Assembly (NCBI GenBank): GCA_025526935.1
Contig: JAHLKD010000059.1
Coordinates: 278,492-342,491 of the forward strand
Source of the DNA: Cladochytrium replicatum
Lineage: Eukaryota; Chytridiomycota; Chytridiomycetes; Cladochytriales; Cladochytriaceae
Length of the DNA stretch: 64,000 nt
Direction: 5' to 3'
The translations under genes and the position numbers were made by a program. Below the pieces are notes generated by a model that worked only from the letters and a program-made list of their open reading frames with translations, was not told where the DNA came from and searched no databases. Below, one piece after another: positions 33,497-43,459 of this stretch. How positions within the stretch are numbered: the stretch's first letter is position 1; every line of letters starts with the position of its first letter.

Positions 33497-35351
33497 ATGG
33501 CTCCGTTTGGTGTAAGTCTTCAACTCGCATGGAATTGTCTGGTCGCTTACTTGTCGTTGATTCTTCTTGCGCTGCTCTCCATCTTTAGAAAATCCACTCC
33601 TGTAAGTGCACATTCCATATCTACGTTTTCTTTTAATGAGCATGATGTGTTTCAATACGTAGACCCCAACAACGCCCGTGTCGCTAAGGCACTCATCGCT
33701 GCCAAGTATGTCAACGTTGACATCGAAGTGGTTGACTTGGCCGTTGGAGTTGACAACAAGGTAACTCAAATTCTTACAAATCGCTTCTTATCTCTGATTA
33801 CTTTTCGCTTTATTGACAGACCCCCGAGTTCTTGGCAAAGTTCCCCCTCGGCAAGGTTCCCACCTTCGAGGGTGCCGACGGCTTCACTTTGTTCGAGAGT
33901 GGCGCGATCGCCCACTACGGTACGTGAAAACATTGCTCATTTGAGTGCCCCATGGCAGGAAGAGATGAGAAAACTTTGCCAGTATACAGTTATCCCTGGC
34001 TGAAACATTGTGTTGAGAAAACTCTACCCTGATCCTGCATTTTTTGTGACTGAACCCCACATGTTGATGCAACTCATTCTAACCACAATGACCAATAGTT
34101 GCTGCAGCTAAGCCTGACGCAAAGTTGCTCGGTGCCAACGCAAAGGACGCCGCTACCATCCAGCAATGGATTGCTGTTGCTGAAAACGAGCTCTCCCCCA
34201 TTACTGCCACCTGGCTCTTCCCCATCTTTGGCTGGATCCCCAACAACGAGGCTAACACCAAGAAGGCCAAGGAGGATCTTGCTAAGCTCCTCACCGCCTT
34301 GAACAACTACCTCCTTTCCCGAACGTTCCTCGTTGGCGAATCGGTCACCATCGCTGACATTACCCTCTCCTGCGCTCTCCTAAACTTCTACAAAGTCGTT
34401 TTGGACCCTGAATTCCGTGCCCCTTACAAAAACGTCAACCGGTGGTTCATCACTTTGATCAACCAGCCCAACTTCGCTGCCGTTCTCGGCGAGGTCAAGC
34501 TGTGCGAAAAGATGCAGGTCGCTGTTGGTAAGATATTTTTTCGGCGTATTGTTATTTCTTTTTCATATAACGTTATCTGTATCAAAGCCAAGAAAGCTGA
34601 GAAGCCCAAGAAGGAGGAGAAGCCTAAGGAGGAGAAGCCGAAGAAGGAGGAGAAGCCGAAGAAGGAGGAGAAGCCCAAGGAGGAGAAGAAGGAGAAGCCC
34701 AAGAAGAAGGATGATGACGAAGAGGAGGAGGAGAGCTATGAGGATGAGAAGCCCAAAGGCAAGAACCCTTTGGACCTCCTTCCACCGTCCAAGCTTATCC
34801 TCGACGAGTGGAAGCGCACTTACTCCAACAACGACACCCGGCCTACTGCCGTGAACTGGTTCTGGGAGCACTACGATGCGGAAGGATACTCGATGTGGAA
34901 GCTCGACTACAAGTACAACGACGAGTTGACAATGGTGTTCATGTCCGCTAACTTGATTGGTATGTGACATTCGTTTTAGCACCTTTTTATATGCTAAGCA
35001 TACATTCAATTGCAGGTGGTTTCTTCCAGCGTCTCGAGAGAGCAAGGAAGTATGCCTTCGGCTCCCTCCTCGTTCTTGGAGAGGACAAGAAGAACGAGAT
35101 CTCAGGTTACTTCGTCTTCCGTGGCCAGGACATTCCCGCCGAGGTCCAGGAAGCCGCAGACTACGAGAGCTACAATTTCACCAAGAAGGACTCGTCTGAT
35201 CCAGCCGTTCGTGCGGAGTTCGAGGCATACATTGCCTGGGATGAGAAGATCAACGGCAAGCCCTTCGCCGACGGTAAGATTGCACAATTCTATTTAGACA
35301 GCACCCTTACGGGTTTTTTCCGCACACCCTTCAGGCAAGGTATTCAAGTAA
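33497..35351 (+). CDS. Translation elongation factor 1B gamma subunit (GST-like + EF1G domains)
   Basis: eEF1B-gamma is the scaffold subunit of the exchange factor that reloads eEF1A with GTP. Exons: 33497-33511, 33589-33601, 33663-33760, 33820-33919, 34099-34527, 34588-34959, 35016-35273, 35335-35351. The second exon is only 13 nt, yet it is needed to join MAPFG to the [20 protein letters not shown] strand of the GST N-domain. The GST C-domain includes [20 protein letters not shown] and [14 protein letters not shown] Lys/Glu/Pro-rich linker (many EEKPKK units, 34600-34720) leads into the EF1G domain: [67 protein letters not shown], ending KVFK. Every join is in phase and the protein looks complete. 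The G+C-rich codon choice fits a highly expressed gene. Confidence 0.95.
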
Positions 35352-36070
35352 ATACCCACCGCAGTGCATTCTGTCAAGCAACAGCGGTGTATGAGTTTTA
35401 GTTTCAATGCGTGTCTCATATGTTAGTAGCATAATAAATGGACATCAGGTCCAACATACTCTTTTATGGCAGTAGTTCAGGCCAACTCGGGCTGCAGCTT
35501 TGTTTTATTGAGTGGATCACAGTTGAGAAGACAGCAAATTCTGCCAACCTTCAACCTGTGATATCGCCCAAACTACCCACCGTGGAGGAGTGCGGACACC
35601 ACCGCTGGAATCGCAGCTGCCAAATCTATCGCCGATTGAGGTCTGATCTCTCTGGGATCGAATTTTTTGTGTCCTGCAAGACCCCTCAACCTTTATGAAT
35701 TGAGAGGCAAAGCGTACCGCGACAATTCGTGCAGGCAATCGTGGAAATAATTTGGAGTATTGACTTATAATCACAAGATGTGCAGGAACCTGCAGATGCG
35801 ACGCACGGAGATATCACGCAAAAAATGGTTCTGTGGGACCCAGCGAAACACCGGGTCAGCCTCAAGTGGAATTGAGAGGATGGAGTATGATTCAGAGGGC
35901 GAGGAAGAGCTGGTGGGAGATTCTGTTCTGATGGGCCGCGTAATCTCAGTGTCAGCAGAGCTTTGTGGAATCACCAACAAAGTGGCATCGTAGCGGAGAG
36001 GATCACTACCAAAGCAGCTCTTGATCTTGCTCATTGTGCTGGGGTTCGTTTGATCTGCCGCCGCATCTCA
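35352..36070. other. Unassigned flank leading into the repeat region
   Basis: Includes the 3' UTR of eEF1B-gamma and about 550 bp of sequence with broken open frames on the plus strand (e.g. 35760-35993). It may be eroded mobile-element DNA, but I recognise no domain. Confidence 0.3.
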
Positions 36071-36657
36071 CTGGCGGTCGTGACTATCCAGTGCAGTTCC
36101 CAGTCGCTACTGAGCAAGAAAATGAGGCAATCTTCAGAGTGGCCAGCTTTCCCCTGTCGTACAACAGAGGGCACAGTGTAGCACTGGAGATGCACACTGT
36201 TTACTGAGCAAGAGCGTTGATTGCGCATGGTGTCCCATTGGACGTTATGGCTCCTTATCTTAGGCGATTTTTGACCACTCCTTTGGCTGCTCGCACAGTT
36301 CACCCAGAGTAGCCGCAGTGAGTGTAGGACTATTGTCGCAGAGTATGGATGTCAATCCTGAGTCAGAAGCACCTGCGCCAAAAGTAACTCTCTTGTGTGT
36401 GATACGATACAGGCAGCAGGCTATTGGTTTTGCGGTTGTGGAGTTCCAGGATCCAGCACCCCTTGAAGACTCTTGCAGGAACTTCCATTTTTTCTGTAGG
36501 GGAGATTTGGGGTGATCATACAGCCGTGTAATGATCACCCGCTTCAGGAAACCACTACCGACACACATGAACAGGTCCCGTTCGGAGTGGGAACAGAGGA
36601 ACAAGCAGCCGATTATGAGGCGGAGAAAATTGTACGTGGAGCAATATCAGTGCAAGT
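36071..36657. repeat. Left arm of a long inverted repeat
   Basis: This about 587-bp segment is the reverse complement of 47347-47943 with roughly 90% or better identity by eye, apart from small indels. It contains broken coding sequence (e.g. AIGFAVVEFQDPAPLEDSC on plus), of unknown family. The arms enclose about 10.7 kb containing the hAT composite and a LINE relic. Confidence 0.88.
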
Positions 36658-36786
36658 ACCTCTCTCAGCAGGCAGTGGGTTGAGCCTCCCTCAGGCACGC
36701 TTTGTGTTTCCCACAGCGGTAGCGTGTGCTATAGGAACAGAGACTATTCCGAGGAACAATGACTTTGCACACAAGGTCTGGGGTGA

Positions 36787-36794
36787 CCCAAATG
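36787..36794. repeat. 8-bp target-site duplication, left copy (CCCAAATG)
   Basis: CCCAAATG lies directly outside the element end TAAGGATCGGCGGGT and is repeated directly outside the other end at 45440-45447. Eight base pairs is the hallmark duplication length of hAT transposition. Confidence 0.85.
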
Positions 36795-37012
36795 TAAGGA
36801 TCGGCGGGTTTTAGGGTCTTTCGGGTCGGGTCCGGGTCCATTGACAAATGTACCTGACCCGAGTGTTGGGTTTTCATGGAAAATTTTCGGGTCGGATCCG
36901 GGTCAGGTATCGGGTCCAGTAGGAAAACCCTTCTCGGGTCAAAAGTCAGACCCGAGTAAAACCCGATGTGATAGAGAAGCTAAAACGAAGCTATTGTTCT
37001 TTCTGTCCACGC
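36795..37012 (+). repeat. hAT left-end module, copy 1 (outermost)
   Basis: Begins TAAGGATCGGCGGGTTTTAG and is built of alternating GGGTCGGGTC and GACCCGAG motifs, then CTAAAACGAAGCTATTGTTC. The dense, palindromic GGGTC/GACCC pattern is typical of subterminal transposase-binding regions; that role is inferred. Confidence 0.8.
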
Positions 37013-38128
37013 GGACACTTTCCAAGAAGACGCAATATAAGTTTTGTATGTATCAAACAATTTTGCATCACAACAGACATCGAGGCATGTATTTTCTGTC
37101 CACCCGGACACTTTCTCAACTCATTGACGTACTTCAGTTATCTCTACCCAATACAACTAACCTCTCTATCAATGTTACTAGCAATAAGATTCTGTCCACC
37201 CGGACACTTTCTTAACTCATTGACGGTACTTGAGTGATCTCTATCAAGTACAACTAACATCTCTATCAATGTTACTAGCAATAAGATTCTGTCCACCCGG
37301 ACACTTTCTTAACTCATTGACGGTACTTCAGTGATCTCTATCAAGTACAACTAACATCTCTATCAATGTTACTAGCAATAAAATTCTGTCCACCCGGACA
37401 CTTTCTCAACTCATTGACGGTACTTCAGTGATCTCTATCAAGTACAGCTAACCTCTCTATCAATGTTACTAGCAATAAGATTCTGTCCACCCGGACACTT
37501 TCTTAACTCATTGACGGTACTTGAGTGATCTCTATCAAGTACAAACTAACATCTCTATCAATGTTACTAGCAATAAGATTCTGTCCACCCGGACACTTTC
37601 TCAACTCATTGACGTACTTCAGTTATCTCTACCCAATACAACTAACCTCTCTATCAATGTTACTAGCAATAAGATTCTGTCCACCCGGACACTTTCTTAA
37701 CTCATTGACGGTACTTGAGTGATCTCTATCAAGTACAAACTAACATCTCTATCAATGTTACTAGCAATAAGATTCTGTCCACCCGGACACTTTCTCAACT
37801 CATTGACGTACTTCAGTTATCTCTACCCAATACAACTAACCTCTCTATCAATGTTACTAGCAATAAGATTCTGTCCACCCGGACACTTTCTTAACTCATT
37901 GACGGTACTTGAGTGATCTCTATCAAGTACAAACTAACATCTCTATCAATGTTACTAGCAATAAGATTCTGTCCACCCGGACACTTTCTCAACTCATTGA
38001 CGTACTTCAGTTATCTCTACCCAATACAACTAACCTCTCTATCAATGTTACTAGCAATAAGATTCTGTCCACCCGGACACTTTCTTAACTCATTGACGGT
38101 ACTTGAGTGATCTCTATCAAGTAGTCTA
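37013..38128 (+). repeat. Tandem array of about 97-bp hairpin-bearing units (first block)
   Basis: Each unit contains TTCTGTCCACCCGGACACTT (inner inverted repeat TGTCC-ACCC-GGACA) and ATCAATGTTACTAGCAATAA. Several also have GTACTTGA and TCAAGTAC separated by 10 nt, a perfect 8-bp inverted repeat. Eleven or so units are present. From about 37523 the array switches to a 194-bp dimer repeated three times almost without change (equivalent points at 37525, 37719 and 37913). Open frames read through the array, but they follow from unit length and composition and are not genes. Confidence 0.9.
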
Positions 38129-38335
38129 AGGATCGGCGGGTTTTAGGGTCTTTCGGGTCGGGTCTGGGTCCATTGACTAAATGTACCCGACCCGAGTGCC
38201 GGGTCTTCATGGAAAATTGGGTCGGATCCGGGTCGGGTATCAGGTCCAGTAGGAAAACCCTTCTCGGGTCAAAAGTCAGACCCGAGTAAAACCCGATGTG
38301 ATAGAGAATCTAAAACGAAGCTATTGTTCTTTCTG
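38129..38335 (+). repeat. hAT left-end module, copy 2
   Basis: Starts TAAGGATCGGCGGGTTTTAG after array sequence ending TCAAGTAGTC. It differs from copy 1 by small changes, including loss of the TTTTCG triplet region in ATGGAAAATTGGGTCGG. Followed by a shorter array. Confidence 0.8.
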
Positions 38336-38640
38336 TCCACGCGGACACTTTCCAAGAAGACGCAATATAAGTTTTGTATGTATCAAACAATTTTGCATCA
38401 CAACAGACATCGAGGCATGTATTTTCTGTCCACCCGGACACTTTCTCAACTCATTGACGTACTTCAGTTATCTCTACCCAATACAACTAACCTCTCTATC
38501 AATGTTACTAGCAATAAGATTCTGTCCACCCGGACACTTTCTTAACTCATTGACGGTACTTCAGTTATCTCTACCCAGTACAACTTACCTCTCTATCAAT
38601 GTTACTAGCAATAAGATTCTGTCCACCCGGACACTTTCCA
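38336..38640 (+). repeat. Hairpin-unit array, second block
   Basis: About three of the 97-bp units lie between end module 2 and the truncated transposase 5' copy, in the same order as before the intact transposase (39229-40010), indicating duplication of a whole module-array-gene segment. Confidence 0.85.
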
Positions 38641-39014
38641 AGAAGTCACAACGGAAGTTCTGTTACAAACAATTTCTACCACGACAGACCTCGAGAGCTG
38701 TGCTTTCTGTGCACCTGGACATTAGAGTCGGTAACGTTCCAGCCACACCACAGCAAAAATGGACGCCGCCTTTGTTAAACCAAAGCGTAAGGCAGCGTCC
38801 GACGCAAGCCAAAGACTGGTGGACAGTCATCCGCTTGACACACGGAAGCGAAGTCTGCCAGCCCCCCAAATTTCAGAGGCGTCCAGCGACGGGAACATCA
38901 TGCAGGACAAACGCAGACGTGTATCAGGACACGGTGGCAACAACAGCGCTCGAGAGCCGAGCTCCACATCTTCTTCCAATGACTCCAGCGAGTTGGGCCC
39001 GGCTTCTCAGCATT
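38641..39014 (+). pseudogene. Truncated duplicate of the hAT transposase 5' end
   Basis: Nearly identical to the leader and first 84 codons of the intact transposase (start here 38759, versus 40130). It stops at CTCAGCAT, where the next left-end module (TAAGGATCAGCGGG) begins; the intact copy continues GCACCACAG at the same point. It has only the disordered N-terminus and cannot encode a working enzyme. Confidence 0.9.
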
Positions 39015-39228
39015 AAGGATCAGCGGGTTTTAGGGTCTTTCGGGTCGGGTCCGGGTCCATTGACTAAATGTACCCGACCCGAGTGCCGGGTTTTCATGGA
39101 AAATTTTCGGGTCGGATCCGGGTCGGGTATCGGGTCCAGTAGGAAAACCCTTCTCGGGTCAAAAGTCAGACCCGAGTAAAACCCGATGTGATAGAGAATC
39201 TAAAACGAAGCTATTGTTCTTTCTGTCC
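39015..39228 (+). repeat. hAT left-end module, copy 3
   Basis: Starts TAAGGATCAGCGGGTTTTAG directly after the truncated transposase copy. No CTCAGCAT duplication is found on a far side, so this junction is better explained by internal duplication or recombination than by a fresh insertion. Confidence 0.8.
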
Positions 39229-40010
39229 ACGCGGACACTTTCCAAGAAGACGCAATATAAGTTTTGTATGTATCAAACAATTTTGCATCACAACGGACAT
39301 CAAGGCATGTATTTTCTGTCCACCCGGACACTTTCTCAACTCATTGACGTACTTCAGTTATCTCTACCCAATACAACTAACCTCTCTATCAATGTTACTA
39401 GCAATAAGATTCTGTCCACCCGGACACTTTCTTAACTCATTGACGGTACTTGAGTGATCTCTATCAAGTACAACTAACATCTCTATCAATGTTACTAGCA
39501 ATAAAATTCTGTCCACCCGGACACTTTCTCAACTCATTGACGGTACTTCAGTGATCTCTATCAAGTACAGCTAACCTCTCTATCAATGTTACTAGCAATA
39601 AGATTCTGTCCACCCGGACACTTTCTTAACTCATTGACGGTACTTGAGTGATCTCTATCAAGTACAAACTAACATCTCTATCAATGTTACTAGCAATAAG
39701 ATTCTGTCCACCCGGACACTTTCTCAACTCATTGACGTACTTCAGTTATCTCTACCCAATACAGCTAACCTCTCTATCAATGTTACTAGCAATAGGATTC
39801 TGTCCACCCGGACACTTTCTCAACTCATTAACGTACTTCAGTTATCTCTACCCAATACAGCTAACCTCTCTATCAATGTTACTAGCAATAGGATTCTGTC
39901 CACCCGGACACTTTCTTAACTCATTGACGTACTTCAGTTATCTCTACCCAGTACAACTAACCTCTATCAATGTTACTAGCAATACGATTCTGTCCACCCG
40001 GACACTTTCC
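39229..40010 (+). repeat. Hairpin-unit array, third block (upstream of the transposase)
   Basis: About eight units of the TGTCCACCCGGACA-type repeat, spaced 95-98 bp, ending about 120 bp before the transposase ATG. They occupy the place of promoter and subterminal binding region. Confidence 0.88.
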
Positions 40011-40129
40011 AAGAAGTCACAACGGAAGTTCTGTAACAAACAATTTCTACCACGACAGACCTCGAGAGCTGTGCTTTCTGTGCACCTGGACATTAGAGTC
40101 GGTAACGTTCCAGCCACACCACAGCAAAA

Positions 40130-42565
40130 ATGGACGCCGCCTTTGTTAAACCAAAGCGTAAGGCAGCGTCCGACGCAAGCCAAAGACTGGTGGACAGTCA
40201 TCCGCTTGACACACGGAAGCGAAGTCTGCCAGCCCCCCAAATTTCAGAGGCGTCCAGCGACGGGAACATCATGCAGGACAAACGCAGACGTGTATCAGGA
40301 CACGGTGGCAACAACAGCGCTCGAGAGCCGAGCTCCACATCTTCTTCCAATGACTCCAGCGAGTTGGGCCCGGCTTCTCAGCATGCACCACAGCTTCCTG
40401 CCGACGTTAGTTTTGCTGACTCTTCAGTGCGACAGGAGCCTGCAGCTGGATCAGTTCAACCATCAATGCTTTCATCAGACGCAGATGTTGATAGCATGTC
40501 GGACTGTAGAGGTAGTCGAGGCGGCATAGCGAAGGATTACTATAAGGTTGATAATGGTCTGAGAACATGTTTGGTTGCGAAATGCAAGTGGAGCCAGAAG
40601 GTCGATAAGACGGGATCAACAAAAAACTTCCTCCGGCATCTGAAAAACCACCATGAAAGTATTGCCAGGTCGCTTGGACTGTTGGACATCGTCCCCAAGG
40701 GACAACAGACATTGAATTTCGGCTCGCAGGAGAAGGAGCAAAACTTTGTGTTCAATCCAGACGTAGCGTGGCGGTCGATTTTGGACTGGATTGCTGCAGA
40801 CAATCAGGCTTTTACTGTTGTGGAGAACGAGTTCTTTGTCAGCATGCTGAAGACTTTTCAGCCAAACTATACACCAAAGACGGCAAAAGCAGTGAAGCAA
40901 AAGGAGATGGATCTTTACGATAGGCAGAAGGAGCTCATTAAAGGTCTGATTGTTGGTTCGCCTTCAAAAGTATCAATAACAGCTGACTGTTGGACATCGA
41001 AGAACCAGATTTCTTTTCTTGGAATTACTGCCCACTTCATCACGAAAGAATGGGAGCCGCAGGACTTGCTGCTGCAGATGATTCCGATGGTTGGAAAGCA
41101 TGAAGGCGTCGCCATGGCTAGTCAGCTTGTCAAGTGTCTGGATGAATTTGGCATGCTATCGGGTGAACGCTTATTGTGCATTACAACCGACAACGGTTCA
41201 AACAACTTTACCATGAGTGCTAAGCTGGAGACGCTCTTGGAAGATAGGGATATTGCGTGGTCTGCAGAAACTCAACACATGCGGTGTATGGCACACATTT
41301 TCAATCTTGCAGCAAAGGATTTTATCGATACATTCGCGCCTGCAGGGGACACAGTCGCAAATGACGATAACTCCGGCGTTAATGTCATAAACCTTCTTCG
41401 ACGGCTAGTCAGAGGAATCCGGTCTTCCCCAAAACGACGAAGCTCATTTATTGATTCGTGCCGATTTGTGAAACTGGTTCCTCTATTACCAATTATCGAT
41501 GTGACAACTCGCTGGAATAGCACGTTCTATATGGTCAAACGAGCCTTACAGCTACGAGAGGCAATGGACAAAATATGCTGGATTGAAGATTCTTTGAAAG
41601 ATTGGTCAATAAATCCAAAGCAATGGGAGGTCCTACAGAAGATCCGGGATGGTTTGGGTGTTTTCGAGGTTATATCAAAGGCAATCGAGGGGTCTAGATA
41701 TCCAACACTTCCGCTTGTTATTCCATTTTACAACGATCTTATCGATCAACTGGAGGACCTAGAGGATGCAGAATTAGATGAAACTTTCACCAAAGCATTT
41801 CGAAATGCACTAGATAAGCTGAGAATATATTACTCAATCGCTAAGAGCCCGTGTTTAGCAGTTGCTACGGTACTCGATCCTCGTTTTAAGGATCAATATT
41901 ATCGATTTTCAAAGGCTTGGGAGAAAGATGTAGGAAGGGATCAGGTCACCCTAGTGCGGAAAGTCTGGGAGGAATCGTATAAGTCACGGAAAATCAAGAA
42001 CAGTGGTGCCGATGTTTTTGGAAACACGCCAGAACGTCGACACGATTCGAGCGGAGCTTCCGGTGATAGACAGAAAAAAACGGACGCTGAACGCTTGAGA
42101 GCCATTAGATCCGTTTTCATCTGGCAAGAAGAGATTCCTGAGGAAAAAGATGAGCTGGATCGCTATCTTGGCGATCAGGTACTCCGCGGTATTGATTCTG
42201 ATGGGAAGCCAATCAATATTATGGACTGGTGGAAGACCGTTGGAAGTGTGAACTTTCCAGCCCTAAGCCAGATGGCAATGGACTATTTAGGAATACCAGC
42301 AACAAGCGCTCCAGTCGAACAAAAGTTTTCAGCCGGGGTTGATTTGGTACCTGCAACTCGCAACCGCCTTGCTCCAAGAACAATAAATGCGTTGATGTGC
42401 CGTCATGACTGGTTGCATCAATTGAGTGCTGAAGAACCGTTCAAAAATGATTCCCTAGATTCAAAAAGTGATGTTAGTGAGGATTTTGTAAAGGTGCATA
42501 ATTTTGGCGAGGATTTTGATGTGGTATTAGAGTTGGAAGCAACTGATGATAACCCACTCTTTTAA
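40130..42565 (+). CDS. hAT-superfamily transposase (intact, 811 residues)
   Basis: A single uninterrupted frame. The N-terminus is disordered and basic (KPKRK, DKRRR). A BED-type zinc finger follows with C147, C152, H170 and H174/H175. The RNase-H-like catalytic core has the expected acids: D286 in SITADCWTSKN, D354 in CITTDNGSNNF, and E730 in TSAPVEQKFSAG. The MRCMAHIFNLAAKDF block supplies the conserved Cys/His pair, and DVTTRWNSTFYM the conserved Trp. The C-terminal dimerisation region reads FPALSQMAMDYLGIPATSAP and later RNRLAPRTINALMCRHDWLH. No stop or frame change is seen, so it may be active. It would cut and rejoin the element ends at 36795 and 45439 (or a shorter combination starting at 38129 or 39015). 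Directly upstream and downstream lie oppositely oriented arrays of one repeat. Confidence 0.94.
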   Translation: MDAAFVKPKRKAASDASQRLVDSHPLDTRKRSLPAPQISEASSDGNIMQDKRRRVSGHGGNNSAREPSSTSSSNDSSELGPASQHAPQLPADVSFADSSVRQEPAAGSVQPSMLSSDADVDSMSDCRGSRGGIAKDYYKVDNGLRTCLVAKCKWSQKVDKTGSTKNFLRHLKNHHESIARSLGLLDIVPKGQQTLNFGSQEKEQNFVFNPDVAWRSILDWIAADNQAFTVVENEFFVSMLKTFQPNYTPKTAKAVKQKEMDLYDRQKELIKGLIVGSPSKVSITADCWTSKNQISFLGITAHFITKEWEPQDLLLQMIPMVGKHEGVAMASQLVKCLDEFGMLSGERLLCITTDNGSNNFTMSAKLETLLEDRDIAWSAETQHMRCMAHIFNLAAKDFIDTFAPAGDTVANDDNSGVNVINLLRRLVRGIRSSPKRRSSFIDSCRFVKLVPLLPIIDVTTRWNSTFYMVKRALQLREAMDKICWIEDSLKDWSINPKQWEVLQKIRDGLGVFEVISKAIEGSRYPTLPLVIPFYNDLIDQLEDLEDAELDETFTKAFRNALDKLRIYYSIAKSPCLAVATVLDPRFKDQYYRFSKAWEKDVGRDQVTLVRKVWEESYKSRKIKNSGADVFGNTPERRHDSSGASGDRQKKTDAERLRAIRSVFIWQEEIPEEKDELDRYLGDQVLRGIDSDGKPINIMDWWKTVGSVNFPALSQMAMDYLGIPATSAPVEQKFSAGVDLVPATRNRLAPRTINALMCRHDWLHQLSAEEPFKNDSLDSKSDVSEDFVKVHNFGEDFDVVLELEATDDNPLF

Positions 42566-42639
42566 ATATAAATTGTTGTTTAGACTGTTCATCTGTTGAA
42601 GTACCATCCAGGAGTTGAGAAAGCGACCGCCTGGACAGA

Positions 42640-42955
42640 ATCCTATTACAAGTAGTATTTGTAGAGAGGTTGGTTGTACTTGATCGAGATCAGTGAAGTA
42701 TCAGTGAAGTACCGTCAATGAGTTGAGAAAGTGTCCGGGTGGACAGAATCTTATTGCTAGTAACATTATTAGAGAGGTTAGCTGTAGTTGATAGAGATCA
42801 CTGAAGTACCGTCAATGAGTTGAGAAAGTGTCCGGGTGGACAGAATCCTATTGCTAGTAGTATTTGTAGAGAGGTTAGCTGTACCTGATAGAGATTACTG
42901 AAGTACCGTCAATGAGTTGAGAAAGTGTCCGGGTGGACAGAAATCTGGGAGACTG
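42640..42955 (-). repeat. Hairpin-unit array in inverted orientation, downstream of the transposase
   Basis: Three units read as AGTGTCCGGGTGGACAGAAT on the plus strand, i.e. the reverse of the upstream arrays. Inverted subterminal repeats on both sides of a transposase are what a hAT end pair should show. Confidence 0.88.
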
Positions 42956-42979
42956 AGTGTCACTGTGTCTGTCTGGGTA

Positions 42980-43330
42980 GAATAGGATTCTGTCCCCCCG
43001 GACACTTTCTCAACTCATTGACGGTACTTCAGTGATCTCTACCCAATACAACTAACCTCTCTATCAATGTTACTAGCAATAGGATTCTGTCCACCCGGAC
43101 ACTTTCTCAACTCATTGACGTACTTCAGTTATCTCTACCCAGTACAACTAACCTCTATCAATGTTACTAGCAATACGATTCTGTCCACCCGGACACTTTC
43201 TCAACTCATTGACGGTACTTCAGTGATCTCTATCAAGTACAGCTAACCTCTCTATCAATTTTACTAGCAATAAGATTCTGTCCACCCGGACAGAATCCTC
43301 TCTATCAATGTTACTAGCCAGTTTCTTCCC
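42980..43330 (+). repeat. Hairpin-unit array, direct orientation, upstream of the unknown gene
   Basis: About four units, the last compressed, running into the region before the ATG at 43460. The switch from inverted to direct orientation at about 42960-42985 marks a junction between two formerly separate segments. Confidence 0.85.
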
Positions 43331-43459
43331 TAGCTTATTATTATTTTCAGATCGGGTAGAAAACTATAGTGTCAGGGAAGTATTATAGCATACATTCCTG
43401 TAACATTCCGGCTAAGAACACCGGGCCAGTATCTTCCCACGACAAACAGTACAACCACC

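Noticed and set aside
37525-40529. Several 65-293-residue open frames through the arrays
   Set aside because: Their peptides just restate the 97-bp unit in different frames and join the transposase leader out of frame; no gene.
37013-43330. CRISPR-like array
   Set aside because: Regular 97-bp spacing looks array-like, but the whole unit is repeated with no unique spacers, there are no cas genes, and the DNA is fungal. It is a transposon-associated tandem repeat.
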